Source of the DNA: DATKRB01 sp035532415
Lineage (GTDB): Bacteria; Actinomycetota; Acidimicrobiia; Acidimicrobiales; RAAP-2
Assembly (NCBI GenBank): GCA_035532415.1
Contig: DATKRB010000051.1
Coordinates: 1 to 16,391 of the forward strand
Reading direction: 5' to 3'
Length of the DNA: 16,391 bases
A model generated the notes under the pieces. That model did no database searches, was not told where the DNA came from, and saw only the letters and a list, made by a program, of their open reading frames with translations. The position numbers and the translations under genes were made by a program. Every line of letters begins with the position of its first letter. Position 1 is the first letter of the stretch. Of this stretch, positions 6,529 to 13,111 are shown piece by piece.

Positions 6529-7743
6529 TTGACACTGAAGGACCAGACGGCGATCGTCGGCGTCGGTGCGACGCCTTATTACAAGCGCGGCCAGTCGCTG
6601 CCGCAGACCCAGATGGAGATGGCGTGCAAAGCCATCAAGCTGGCGTTGGAGGACGCCGGCCTCGGCATCGCCGACCTCGACGGGTTCGCCATCTACTCCG
6701 GTTCCTGCGATCCGGCGGCGGTGGCCGCCAACCTCGGCGTTCCCGAGGTGCGCTTCGCTGCGACCCTGACGTCGGGCGGGGGAGGCTCGGCCGGTTCCAT
6801 CGGTCTGGCGTCCGCGGCGATCGTGTCGGGGATGGCCGACGTGTGCGTCTCCCTCATGACGCTCCAGCAGGCCACCCGCCGGCTCGGTGGGACCCAGGTC
6901 GGCGACGGTGGTGGGGGCGGTGGCGGTGGCGGCAACCCCTACGCGTCGGGGGGCGTTCCGCCGGAGACGGCGTTCTACGCCAACGCGGGGCTCATCTCGC
7001 CCGGGAACAGCTTCGCCCTCCTGACCCAGCGGCACATGCACCTGTACGGGACCAAGCGCGAGCATCTGGCCGAGGTCGCCATCTCCCAGCGCAACAACGC
7101 GATCCGCAGACCCGCGACGGCCCTTCAGAAGGACCCGCTCACCGTCGACGACTACTTCAACGCCCGGATGATCTCGGATCCCCTGTGCCTCTTCGACTAC
7201 ACGATGGAGACCGACGGGGCGGTCGCCGTCATCACCACGTCGGCCGAGCGGGCGCGGAGCCTGCGGCATCCACCCGTGTACGTGATGGCCTCGGCGCACG
7301 GCGGCATGGGCCGCTGGGGCCCGGCCATCTTCAGCTACTTTCAGCAGCCCGACGAGTACTTCGCATCCTCCGGGCACCGTCCTGTGGCCAAGCGGATGTA
7401 CGAGATGGCCGGGATCGGGCCGAGTGACGTCGACGTGGCGCTCCTGTACGACCACTTCTCGCCCATGGTGATCATGCAGCTCGAGGACTATGGCTTCTGC
7501 GGGATCGGTGAGGGCGGTCCGTTCGTGGCCGATGGCAACATCCGCTGGCCCGGAGGCACCATCCCCGTGAACACCCACGGGGGTCACCTCTCGGAGGCGT
7601 ACATCATCGGGATGACCCATGTGCGTGAGGCGGTCGAGCAGCTTCGCGGCGTGGCGGTCAACCAGGTCGAAGGGGCGGAGATCGCGCTGGTCACCGGTGG
7701 TCCGGCGTCCCTTCCCGTTAGCGGAACCCTTCTGAGGAGGTAA
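6529..7743 (+). CDS. SCP2-type thiolase / lipid-transfer protein, Ltp2-like
   Basis: 404 residues from TTG 6529, which has GAGAGG 7 nt upstream; a TTG at 6484 in the same frame has no such site. The thiolase fold is recognisable from TAIVGVGATPYYKR at the N-terminus to NTHGGHLSEAYIIG (348-361) near the C-terminus. The usual nucleophilic cysteine is absent: the loop reads SGGGGSAGS (82-90). This is as in Ltp2-type proteins, which pair with a DUF35 partner to do a retro-aldol cleavage rather than a Claisen reaction. Tyrosines Y307 (LLYDHFSP) and Y358 (LSEAYIIG) are about 51 residues apart, close to the spacing of the two catalytic tyrosines I recall for Ltp2. A run of nine glycines (127-135) is an unusual insertion. 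The DUF35 gene follows directly, which supports a two-subunit enzyme. Confidence 0.85.
   Translation: MTLKDQTAIVGVGATPYYKRGQSLPQTQMEMACKAIKLALEDAGLGIADLDGFAIYSGSCDPAAVAANLGVPEVRFAATLTSGGGGSAGSIGLASAAIVSGMADVCVSLMTLQQATRRLGGTQVGDGGGGGGGGGNPYASGGVPPETAFYANAGLISPGNSFALLTQRHMHLYGTKREHLAEVAISQRNNAIRRPATALQKDPLTVDDYFNARMISDPLCLFDYTMETDGAVAVITTSAERARSLRHPPVYVMASAHGGMGRWGPAIFSYFQQPDEYFASSGHRPVAKRMYEMAGIGPSDVDVALLYDHFSPMVIMQLEDYGFCGIGEGGPFVADGNIRWPGGTIPVNTHGGHLSEAYIIGMTHVREAVEQLRGVAVNQVEGAEIALVTGGPASLPVSGTLLRR
7735..7740 (+). promoter_or_regulatory. Ribosome binding site AGGAGG of the DUF35 gene
   Basis: A perfect AGGAGG lies inside the last codons of the thiolase gene, 6 nt before ATG 7747 and only 3 nt before GTG 7744. 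The spacing favours the ATG. Confidence 0.75.
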
Positions 7744-7746
7744 GTG

Positions 7747-8187
7747 ATGACCGAGCTTCGTCGGGGAGTGTTCCCCGCGACCATGACCGATCCCTACGCC
7801 GACGAGAGGACCCAACCCTTCTGGGACGCCGCGCTCAAAGGGCGCCTGGTGGGTTACCGGTGCACGAACTGCGGGACCTTCATCCTGCCCCCCACCCCGT
7901 TCTGCTTCGATTGCCAGCACGAGCAGTTCGAATGGGTCGACCTGCCGGGCACGGGCTCGGTGTACTCCTTCACCGTGATCCGCCACCCGCTGCGGCCCCA
8001 ACTGGCCGAGACCGTTCCCTTCGTCTCCGGGGTCATCGATCTCGACGGCACGCAGGGCGCCGGCGCCCGGATGCTTGCCAACATCATCGACTGCGACCCC
8101 GAGGCGGTGAAGATAGGAGACCGGGTGCGCGTCGTCTTCGAGACCGTGAGCGACACCTACGCCGCCCCGCGGTTCACCCCGGTCTGA
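7747..8187 (+). CDS. DUF35 OB-fold protein with zinc ribbon (thiolase partner)
   Basis: 146 residues. A rubredoxin-like zinc ribbon, CTNC (39-42) and CFDC (53-56), is preceded by a PFWDAALKGRLVGYRC helix-strand segment and followed by an OB-fold (GTGSVYSFTVIRHP to VKIGDRVRVVFE). This is the complete DUF35 (ChsH2 C-terminal-like) plan. Such proteins bind acyl-CoA substrates or form the second subunit of Ltp2-type aldolases, positioning the CoA thioester at the thiolase-like subunit. Its start is 3 nt beyond the thiolase stop, so stoichiometric co-expression is expected. No hydratase (MaoC) domain is fused to it, unlike ChsH2, so it works only as the aldolase partner. It ends 11 nt from the convergent TetR gene. 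Confidence 0.9.
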   Translation: MTELRRGVFPATMTDPYADERTQPFWDAALKGRLVGYRCTNCGTFILPPTPFCFDCQHEQFEWVDLPGTGSVYSFTVIRHPLRPQLAETVPFVSGVIDLDGTQGAGARMLANIIDCDPEAVKIGDRVRVVFETVSDTYAAPRFTPV

Positions 8188-8198
8188 GGCTCGCCGGA

Positions 8199-8855
8199 TC
8201 AGCGCCCCACGTCGCCGGCGACGTCGATGCCCAACGCCGGGCCACAGAAGCGCAGGATGTAGGCGAGCGCCTGGGAGCGGCTCAGCCGGCACTCACCGGC
8301 CACCTTCCACGCGACGAGCCCGAAGGCCATCGAATAGATCATCCGCGCGTCGTCGTAGGGGTCGGTGCTCGTCAGCGTGCCGTCCCGGCTCCCTCGCTCG
8401 AGCAGCTCGACGAGCGGCCGGACGGTCAGGTCGCGGGCTGCCCGCTGCGCTTCGTCGTAGCCGGTGGCCCGCCGGGCCGCCTGGGACCCCATGACGGCGA
8501 CCCGCTCCCTTTTCCGCGCGTCCCACGCGAAGCTCAGAACCTCGTCGATCCACTCGCTCACGCCCTCGACGCTCGACGCTGACTGCGCCACCCGCAGGGA
8601 GAGGCGCTCGGCCGCCCGCTCCGCGTCCTGATGGAACATGTGCAGCAGGAGATCGTCCTTCGACGCGAAGTGGCGGTAGAACGACCCGGTGGAGAGGCCG
8701 CACTCGGCAAGGATCTCCGTCAGGTTCGCCTCGGCGTACCCGGTGCGGCGCATGACGACGAGTGCGGCATCGAGGATCTGGGAGCGCTCGTCCTCGGGAT
8801 CGAAGCGTCGCGGGCGCCCGATGGGTCTCGGCATCGGGGCGTGAGAGGCTGCCAT
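8199..8855 (-). CDS. TetR-family transcriptional regulator
   Basis: 218 residues. The N-terminal helix-turn-helix spans about 24-72, with the family pattern SQILDAALVVMRRTGYAEANLTEI then CGLSTGSFYRHFASKDDLL. The C-terminal part is the variable ligand-binding helical domain. It lies head to head with the DUF35 gene (11-nt gap) and downstream of the acyl-CoA dehydrogenase gene on the same strand (41-nt gap). It probably represses the catabolic genes on both sides and responds to an acyl-CoA or related intermediate, as many TetR proteins do in lipid degradation. ATG 8855 is supported by TAACGT 6 nt upstream, so the gene has its own leaderless promoter even if it is also read from the dehydrogenase. 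Confidence 0.9.
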   Translation of the reverse strand: MAASHAPMPRPIGRPRRFDPEDERSQILDAALVVMRRTGYAEANLTEILAECGLSTGSFYRHFASKDDLLLHMFHQDAERAAERLSLRVAQSASSVEGVSEWIDEVLSFAWDARKRERVAVMGSQAARRATGYDEAQRAARDLTVRPLVELLERGSRDGTLTSTDPYDDARMIYSMAFGLVAWKVAGECRLSRSQALAYILRFCGPALGIDVAGDVGR

Positions 8856-8861
8856 CCTCCG

Positions 8862-8867
8862 ACGTTA
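8862..8867 (-). promoter_or_regulatory. -10 element TAACGT, leaderless promoter of the TetR gene
   Basis: TAACGT on the minus strand is followed by 6 nt (CGGAGG) and ATG 8855. The GGAGG directly abuts the ATG, which is too close to serve as a Shine-Dalgarno site. Confidence 0.5.
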
Positions 8868-8896
8868 TCGTGGGCGGGCCAACTCCCCGGCCATGA

Positions 8897-10642
8897 TCAC
8901 GGCCGGTACCGCTGCAGATATTCCATCCCGGCGGTCACCGGCAAGACCAGCGAGGGAGCCCGGGACAGCTTCATGACGGCGAACGCCTCCAGATCGCAGA
9001 GCGCACGGTCCAACCCGATCGTGCCGGGATGCTCGAGCATGGCCAACACCCGTCGCGCGAGGAGCCATCCGCCCACCACGGTGCCGCACAGGTCGAGGTA
9101 GGCCGAGGAGCCGGCCAGCACGTCGTCTCGGCTGGACGGCGACCGCTCCACGATCCAGTGGGTGCACTCCTCCAATGTGTCCGTCGCCGCCGCGAGCGCG
9201 TCGCCCGCGCGGGGAAGCCCGCTGGGGACCGAGGCAAGTTGTCGGATGGTTTCGCGGATCTGGCCGATCAGCCCACGCATCGTGGAGCCTTGATCGCCTG
9301 CCACCTTGCGCAGCACGAGGTCCATTGCCTGAATACCGTTCGTGCCTTCGTAAATCGGGGCGATCCGGACGTCCCGCAGGCGCTGGGGGACGCCGGACTC
9401 CTCGATGAAGCCGATGCCTCCGTGCACCTGAATCCCGACCGAGGCGATGTCGACGCCCCGGTCGGTGCACCATCCCTTGGCGATCGGGGTCAGGAGCGCG
9501 ACCAGGGATCGCGCCCACGCCCGGTGCTCGGCCGAGGGGTGGTGCGCGGCCGTGTCCTGGGTGGCCCCGGTGACGTACAGGAGCAGGCGGACCGCCGACG
9601 TGACGGCCTGCATCTCCACCAGCATCCGCTTCACGTCGGGATGGTCGATGATCGGTGAGCTCGGCCCCGGGCCGCCGGTCCCCGCATGACCCTGCCGGCG
9701 CTCCATGGCGTACGTCCGCGCCTGTTGCAGCGCGGCTTCCCCGACCGCGAGCCCCTGAACGCCTATGGCGACGCGGGCCATGTTCATCATGGTGAACATC
9801 GCCTGCATGCCGCCGCCGCGCGGCCCGACCAGCTCGCCCACGGCCTCGTCGTACTCCATCACGCACGTGGGGCTGGCCCTGATCCCCATCTTGTGCTCGA
9901 GCCCCACGCACCGCACCCGGTTGGACCTGCCGTCGGGCATCGTGCGGGGAACCGCGAAGAGCGAGAGCCCCGACGTGCCGCCCGGCACATCGTCGGTCCG
10001 GGCCAGGACCATGTGGACGATGTTGTCGGCCAGACCGTGCTCTCCCCAGGTGATGAAGATCTTGGTGCCGCTGATCCCCCAGGTCCCGTCGGCGCCCAGG
10101 ACGGCGCGCGTGCGGAGGGCTCCGACATCGGACCCGGCATCCGGCTCGGTCAGGACCATCGTCCCCGACCACTCGCCGGTGAGCAGCTTCGGCAGGTAGA
10201 GCGACCTCTGGGACTCGCTCCCCCACTCGGCGATCACCTCGGCCGCGCTCTGGGTCAGCACGGGGTTCAGCGAGAGGGCGAGATTGGAGGAGGCGAACAT
10301 CTCCTGCAGGGCCAGCCCGACCACCCGGGGGAGCCCCCCTCCCCCGTCGGCCGCGGCAAAGGTGAGGCTGCCCCATCCGGCGGCCACGTACCTCCGGTAC
10401 ACGTCCCTGAACTCGTCGGGCACCCTCACCCGCCCGGTCTCGTGATCGAGAGCCGAGCCCTGAAGGTCGCCGATCCGGTCGGTGGGGACGATGACCTCCG
10501 AGGCGAAGCGGGAGAACTCCCACAGGATCGACTCCACCGTGGCCCGGTCCACGTGGCCGAACGCCGGGAGCCCGAGTATGTCGGCGAGGCCGGCCACCTC
10601 GAGTGCCTCGGTCAGGCAGCCGACCGGCGGGACGTAGCTCAC
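8897..10642 (-). CDS. Acyl-CoA dehydrogenase, DmdC/FadE-like 600-residue class
   Basis: 581 residues, in the long class with a C-terminal extension. It oxidises acyl-CoA to enoyl-CoA with FAD. The N-terminus VSYVPPVGCL fits the usual opening MSYVPPVG of this family, fixing GTG 10642. FAD/substrate segments are LTEPDAGSDVGALRT (164-178) and WGISGTKIFITWGEH (188-202). The motif LEHKMGIRASPTC (248-260) and MMNMARVAIGVQGL (285-298) are typical. The catalytic base is E432 in IAPIYEGTNGIQAMD, preceded by VHGGIGFIEE. The closest group I know includes 3-methylmercaptopropionyl-CoA dehydrogenase (DmdC), but no other DMSP gene is nearby, so a lipid- or steroid-side-chain substrate is as likely. It shares its promoter region with divergent terC, and the TetR gene follows 41 nt downstream. 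Confidence 0.92.
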   Translation of the reverse strand: MSYVPPVGCLTEALEVAGLADILGLPAFGHVDRATVESILWEFSRFASEVIVPTDRIGDLQGSALDHETGRVRVPDEFRDVYRRYVAAGWGSLTFAAADGGGGLPRVVGLALQEMFASSNLALSLNPVLTQSAAEVIAEWGSESQRSLYLPKLLTGEWSGTMVLTEPDAGSDVGALRTRAVLGADGTWGISGTKIFITWGEHGLADNIVHMVLARTDDVPGGTSGLSLFAVPRTMPDGRSNRVRCVGLEHKMGIRASPTCVMEYDEAVGELVGPRGGGMQAMFTMMNMARVAIGVQGLAVGEAALQQARTYAMERRQGHAGTGGPGPSSPIIDHPDVKRMLVEMQAVTSAVRLLLYVTGATQDTAAHHPSAEHRAWARSLVALLTPIAKGWCTDRGVDIASVGIQVHGGIGFIEESGVPQRLRDVRIAPIYEGTNGIQAMDLVLRKVAGDQGSTMRGLIGQIRETIRQLASVPSGLPRAGDALAAATDTLEECTHWIVERSPSSRDDVLAGSSAYLDLCGTVVGGWLLARRVLAMLEHPGTIGLDRALCDLEAFAVMKLSRAPSLVLPVTAGMEYLQRYRP

Positions 10643-10695
10643 CTCGCGACGGGGCTCGGGAATTCCGACGGCGCCGTGCCCTCTCCGGCACCCAT
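10639..10695 (-). CDS. Candidate mini-ORF (18 aa) coupled to the acyl-CoA dehydrogenase gene
   Basis: ATG 10695 opens an 18-codon frame beginning MGAGEGTAPSEF that ends in TGA 10641-10639, overlapping the dehydrogenase GTG (10642-10640) as GTGA. The dehydrogenase itself has no good Shine-Dalgarno site. A weak AT-rich stretch (GGTTAT) lies 6 nt before this ATG. It is offered as a coupling leader rather than a functional peptide, and chance is a real alternative. Confidence 0.3.
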   Translation of the reverse strand: MGAGEGTAPSEFPSPVAR

Positions 10696-10733
10696 ATGCC
10701 GATAACCCGGGATCGTCGTCACCGCAGCGATCA

Positions 10734-10739
10734 TAAGGT
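10734..10739 (+). promoter_or_regulatory. Candidate -10 element TAAGGT of the terC promoter
   Basis: TAAGGT would start transcription near 10746 and give terC a leader of about 83 nt. It overlaps the left arm of the 16-bp palindrome, so a bound protein could block it. No clear -35 is seen. Confidence 0.35.
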
Positions 10740-10752
10740 TGCCGCGGCAACC
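10737..10752. promoter_or_regulatory. Perfect 16-bp palindrome GGTTGCCGCGGCAACC between divergent genes
   Basis: Every base pairs with its mirror position. It lies between the acyl-CoA dehydrogenase (start 10642) and terC (start 10829), overlapping the candidate terC -10. It looks like a dimeric repressor operator; the regulator is not identified. Confidence 0.6.
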
Positions 10753-10776
10753 CCGCCACCGGCCCACGGGCGTAGC

Positions 10777-10811
10777 CTCCACCTCGGGTCCCGACGAGAA
10801 CCGAGGTGGAG
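10777..10811 (+). promoter_or_regulatory. Hairpin in the terC leader (11-bp perfect stem, 13-nt loop)
   Basis: CTCCACCTCGG (10777-10787) and CCGAGGTGGAG (10801-10811) are perfect complements around a 13-nt loop. The right arm contains the purine-rich GAGGTGG just before ATG 10812, the start of a 6-codon ORF overlapping terC. The stem would hide that ribosome site. There is no U-run, so it is not a normal terminator. I do not see the conserved core of the yybP-ykoY manganese riboswitch. Confidence 0.55.
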
Positions 10812-10832
10812 ATGCCCCGGGTGGCAGGATGA
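10812..10832 (+). CDS. Candidate 6-codon leader ORF coupled to terC
   Basis: ATG 10812 reads MPRVAG and stops at TGA 10830-10832, overlapping the terC ATG (10829-10831) as ATGA. Its purine-rich ribosome site lies in the right arm of the upstream hairpin, while terC has only a poor one of its own. This would place terC translation under control of the hairpin. It is short enough to be chance. Confidence 0.3.
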   Translation: MPRVAG

Positions 10833-11767
10833 GCGCGCCCACATGGGCCTGGTTCGCTGTCAGCGGGCTGATCGCAGCGCTCCTCGCCATCGATCTGGCG
10901 ATGAACCGCGAGGGCCACGAGCCCGGACTCCGGCGCTCCCTCGCCGCGAGCGCCCTGTGGATCAGCGTCAGCGTGGCCTTCGGCGTCGTCCTCGGGCTCG
11001 CACAGGGATCGGTCGTCGCCACGCAGTACTTCGCAGGTTACCTGGTCGAGAAGGCGCTCAGCATCGACAACATCTTCGTCTTCGCGCTCCTCTTTCGCTC
11101 CCTTGCCGTCCCCCGGGGCCTCCAGCATCGGGTCCTCTACTACGGGGTGATCGGCGCGCTCGTCCTCCGGGCGGGGTTCATCGCCGCCGGGGCGAGCCTC
11201 CTCGAACGATTCAGCTGGGTCCTCTACTTCTTCGGCGCCCTCCTCGTCGTCACCGGCACCCGCATGCTACGCGGGCAGAGCAACGTCGATCCGGCGCGCA
11301 ACATCGCGGTGAGGGCCCTCCGCAAGGTGGTACCGGTGACCCCGAACTACGTCGGAGGATCGTTCTTCGTCCGGATCGACGGGCGGTTGTTCGCCACCAT
11401 GCTCCTCGTCGCCCTCGTGACCGTCGAGACGACCGACGTTCTCTTTGCCACCGACTCCATCCCGGCCGTCTTCGGGATCACCACCGACGTCTTCGTCGTC
11501 TTCACCTCCAATGCCTTCGCCGTCCTCGGTCTTCGCGCGCTCTACTTCGTCTTCGCCGACGCGATGGACCGGTTCTCCTACCTGCATTACGGTCTGGCGG
11601 CGGTGCTCGTCTTCATCGGGGTGAAGATGCTCCTCGCGTCGGTGGTCGACATCCCGGTGCTCGTCAGCCTCGGGGTCATCGTCGTGCTGATCGGTACGGC
11701 CACATTGGCAAGCGTCTGGCACGCCCGGGACAGCCAGGGCCCGCCCGGGTCCGCGCCGGCTGCATGA
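10829..11767 (+). CDS. TerC family integral membrane protein (metal exporter type)
   Basis: 312 residues, with some seven to nine hydrophobic membrane segments. Diagnostic acidic signatures lie in the helices: EKALSIDNIFVFALLF near the third segment and ETTDVLFATDSIPAVFGIT in the middle. These carry the paired acidic residues thought to bind metal. TerC proteins were named for tellurium resistance. Many family members export manganese, or help load secreted proteins with it, in the cytoplasmic membrane. ATG 10829 was chosen because the first membrane segment begins at once (SAPTWAWFAVSGL). An upstream TTG at 10739 in the same frame would add 30 polar residues and lies in the promoter palindrome. 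ilvA starts 18 nt downstream, but has its own promoter. Confidence 0.9.
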   Translation: MSAPTWAWFAVSGLIAALLAIDLAMNREGHEPGLRRSLAASALWISVSVAFGVVLGLAQGSVVATQYFAGYLVEKALSIDNIFVFALLFRSLAVPRGLQHRVLYYGVIGALVLRAGFIAAGASLLERFSWVLYFFGALLVVTGTRMLRGQSNVDPARNIAVRALRKVVPVTPNYVGGSFFVRIDGRLFATMLLVALVTVETTDVLFATDSIPAVFGITTDVFVVFTSNAFAVLGLRALYFVFADAMDRFSYLHYGLAAVLVFIGVKMLLASVVDIPVLVSLGVIVVLIGTATLASVWHARDSQGPPGSAPAA

Positions 11768-11772
11768 GGGCC

Positions 11773-11778
11773 TACGAT
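11773..11778 (+). promoter_or_regulatory. -10 element TACGAT, leaderless promoter of ilvA
   Basis: TACGAT is followed by 7 nt (CGTCGCG) and ATG 11786. It falls in the 18-nt gap after terC, which has no Shine-Dalgarno site. Confidence 0.5.
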
Positions 11779-11785
11779 CGTCGCG

Positions 11786-13033
11786 ATGACCGGCGGACTG
11801 AACAGCGCTGCGGTGGCCCTCGCCGCGGAACGGTTGCGTCCCATCGTCCGCCGGACCCCGCTCGAACGGAGCGATCGGCTGTCGGAGGCGTTGGGAGTAC
11901 CCGTGCTCCTGAAGCGCGAGGACGTGCAGCTCACCCGCTCCTACAAGGTAAGGGGCGCCTACAATCTCATCTCGTCCCTCACCCCCGAGGAGCGCCGGCT
12001 CGGTGTCGTCTGTGCCAGCGCGGGCAACCACGGTCTGGGCCTCGCCTACAGCTGCAGGGAGCTCCGGATCAGGGGTCGGGTGTTCCTCCCCACCAACACG
12101 CCCCGGCAGAAGCGTGAGCGCATCGTGGCCGTGGGCGGCCCTTGGGTCGAGCCGGTCATCGTCGGCAGCTCCTACGACGAGACCAGTGCGGCGGCGCTGA
12201 AGGACAGCGAGCACCGTGGCGCGGTGTACGTCCACCCTTTCGACGATCCGCGGACCATCGCCGGACAGGGAACGGTGGGGCTCGAGGTGGCGGAGCAGGA
12301 GAGCGCCATCGACACCGTGATCGTGCCGGTCGGCGGGGGCGGGCTGGCCGCCGGGATCGCCCTGTGGTTGAAGGACCGCCGCCCCGAGATCCGGATCGTG
12401 GGTGCCGAGCCCGCCGGGGCGGCCAGCATGGCTGCGGCGCTCGACCACGGCGGCCCCGTCCTCCTGCCGTCGGTGGACACGTTCGTCGACGGTGCGGCGG
12501 TCGGGCAGGTGGGATCGCTGACCTACCCGCTGGTCCGGGACCTCGTGGACGAGGTCGTCCAAGTCCCCGAGGGCGCCGTCTGCACCGAGATGCTCGACCT
12601 GTACCAGTCCGAGGGGATCATCGCCGAGCCGGCCGGCGCCTTGGCCAGCGCCGCCGCCCGGCAGAGCCTGCAACGGCGTCCCGAGGGCCCGTTGGTGTGC
12701 ATCGTGTCGGGCGGGAACAACGACGTGAGCCGCTACGCCGAGGTAGTCGAACGCTCGCTCCTGTACCAGGGGCTCCGGCACTACTTCCTCGTGACCTTCC
12801 CCCAGGAGCCGGGCGCCCTCCGCACGTTCCTGAACGAGGTGCTCGTGCAGGGCGAGGACATCATCGTCTTCGAGTACGTGAAGAAGAACAACCGCGAGAC
12901 CGGACCGGCACTGGTGGGCATCGATCTCAATCGGGCGGAGGACCTGGCCGGGCTGATGAAGCGTCTGTCGGCCAGCCGCCTCGAGACCGAGCTGGTCCCT
13001 CCCGGATCGCCTCTCTTCTCCTTCCTGTTGTGA
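11786..13033 (+). CDS. ilvA: Threonine ammonia-lyase (threonine dehydratase), short form with C-terminal ACT-like region
   Basis: 415 residues. It deaminates threonine to 2-oxobutyrate, the first step to isoleucine, with PLP. The PLP lysine is K54 in RSYKVRGAYN. The cofactor-contacting SAGNHGLG loop (78-85) and the phosphate-binding GGGG loop at 183-186 (VGGGGLAAG) follow, then EGIIAEPAGA (276-285) and VSGGNND (307-313). Residues about 330-415 form one ACT-like regulatory region (YFLVTFPQEPGALRTF, then LVPPGSPLFSFLL), as in the single-ACT biosynthetic type; this suggests feedback control by isoleucine. The usual SAGNHAQG is altered to SAGNHGLG. No other branched-chain gene is nearby. The last two codons and the stop lie inside the first copy of a 17-bp tandem repeat. 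Confidence 0.92.
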   Translation: MTGGLNSAAVALAAERLRPIVRRTPLERSDRLSEALGVPVLLKREDVQLTRSYKVRGAYNLISSLTPEERRLGVVCASAGNHGLGLAYSCRELRIRGRVFLPTNTPRQKRERIVAVGGPWVEPVIVGSSYDETSAAALKDSEHRGAVYVHPFDDPRTIAGQGTVGLEVAEQESAIDTVIVPVGGGGLAAGIALWLKDRRPEIRIVGAEPAGAASMAAALDHGGPVLLPSVDTFVDGAAVGQVGSLTYPLVRDLVDEVVQVPEGAVCTEMLDLYQSEGIIAEPAGALASAAARQSLQRRPEGPLVCIVSGGNNDVSRYAEVVERSLLYQGLRHYFLVTFPQEPGALRTFLNEVLVQGEDIIVFEYVKKNNRETGPALVGIDLNRAEDLAGLMKRLSASRLETELVPPGSPLFSFLL

Positions 13034-13075
13034 CCTGCGCCCTGTTGTGACCCGCGCCCTGTTGTGACCCGCGCC
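13025..13075. repeat. 17-bp tandem repeat x3 spanning the ilvA stop codon
   Basis: Copies at 13025-13041, 13042-13058 and 13059-13075 read CTGTTGTGACCYGCGCC; only one base differs (T at 13036). The first copy includes the ilvA codons Leu-Leu-stop, so the unit has been multiplied out of the gene end. It occupies most of the 78-bp gap to the convergent permease gene. It could be slippage, a transcription-end structure or a protein site. Confidence 0.9.
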
Positions 13076-13085
13076 CTACGCTGCA

Positions 13086-13100
13086 CGCCGTCGACCGGCG
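13086..13100. terminator. Short hairpin between convergent ilvA and permease genes
   Basis: CGCCG (13086-13090) pairs with CGGCG (13096-13100) around a 5-nt loop. A 5-bp GC stem without a U-run is a weak terminator candidate. It is listed because it is the only stem in the convergent gap. Confidence 0.2.
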
Positions 13101-13111
13101 ACAGGTGGCGC

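Noticed and set aside
6364..8292. 642-codon minus-strand frame opposite the thiolase and DUF35 genes
   Set aside because: It has no recognisable motif and covers two well-supported genes with ribosome sites on the other strand.
10739..10828. Upstream TTG start for terC adding 30 residues
   Set aside because: The added residues are polar and precede a membrane segment that opens at ATG 10829; the TTG lies in the promoter palindrome.
10734..10828. yybP-ykoY manganese riboswitch before terC
   Set aside because: The expected conserved core (GGGGAGUAG-like block and partner loop) is not visible; only a simple hairpin is seen.
10643..11128. N-terminal extension of the acyl-CoA dehydrogenase frame by about 160 residues
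   Set aside because: The extension is low-complexity, runs antisense through terC, and the family N-terminus VSYVPPVG begins exactly at GTG 10642.
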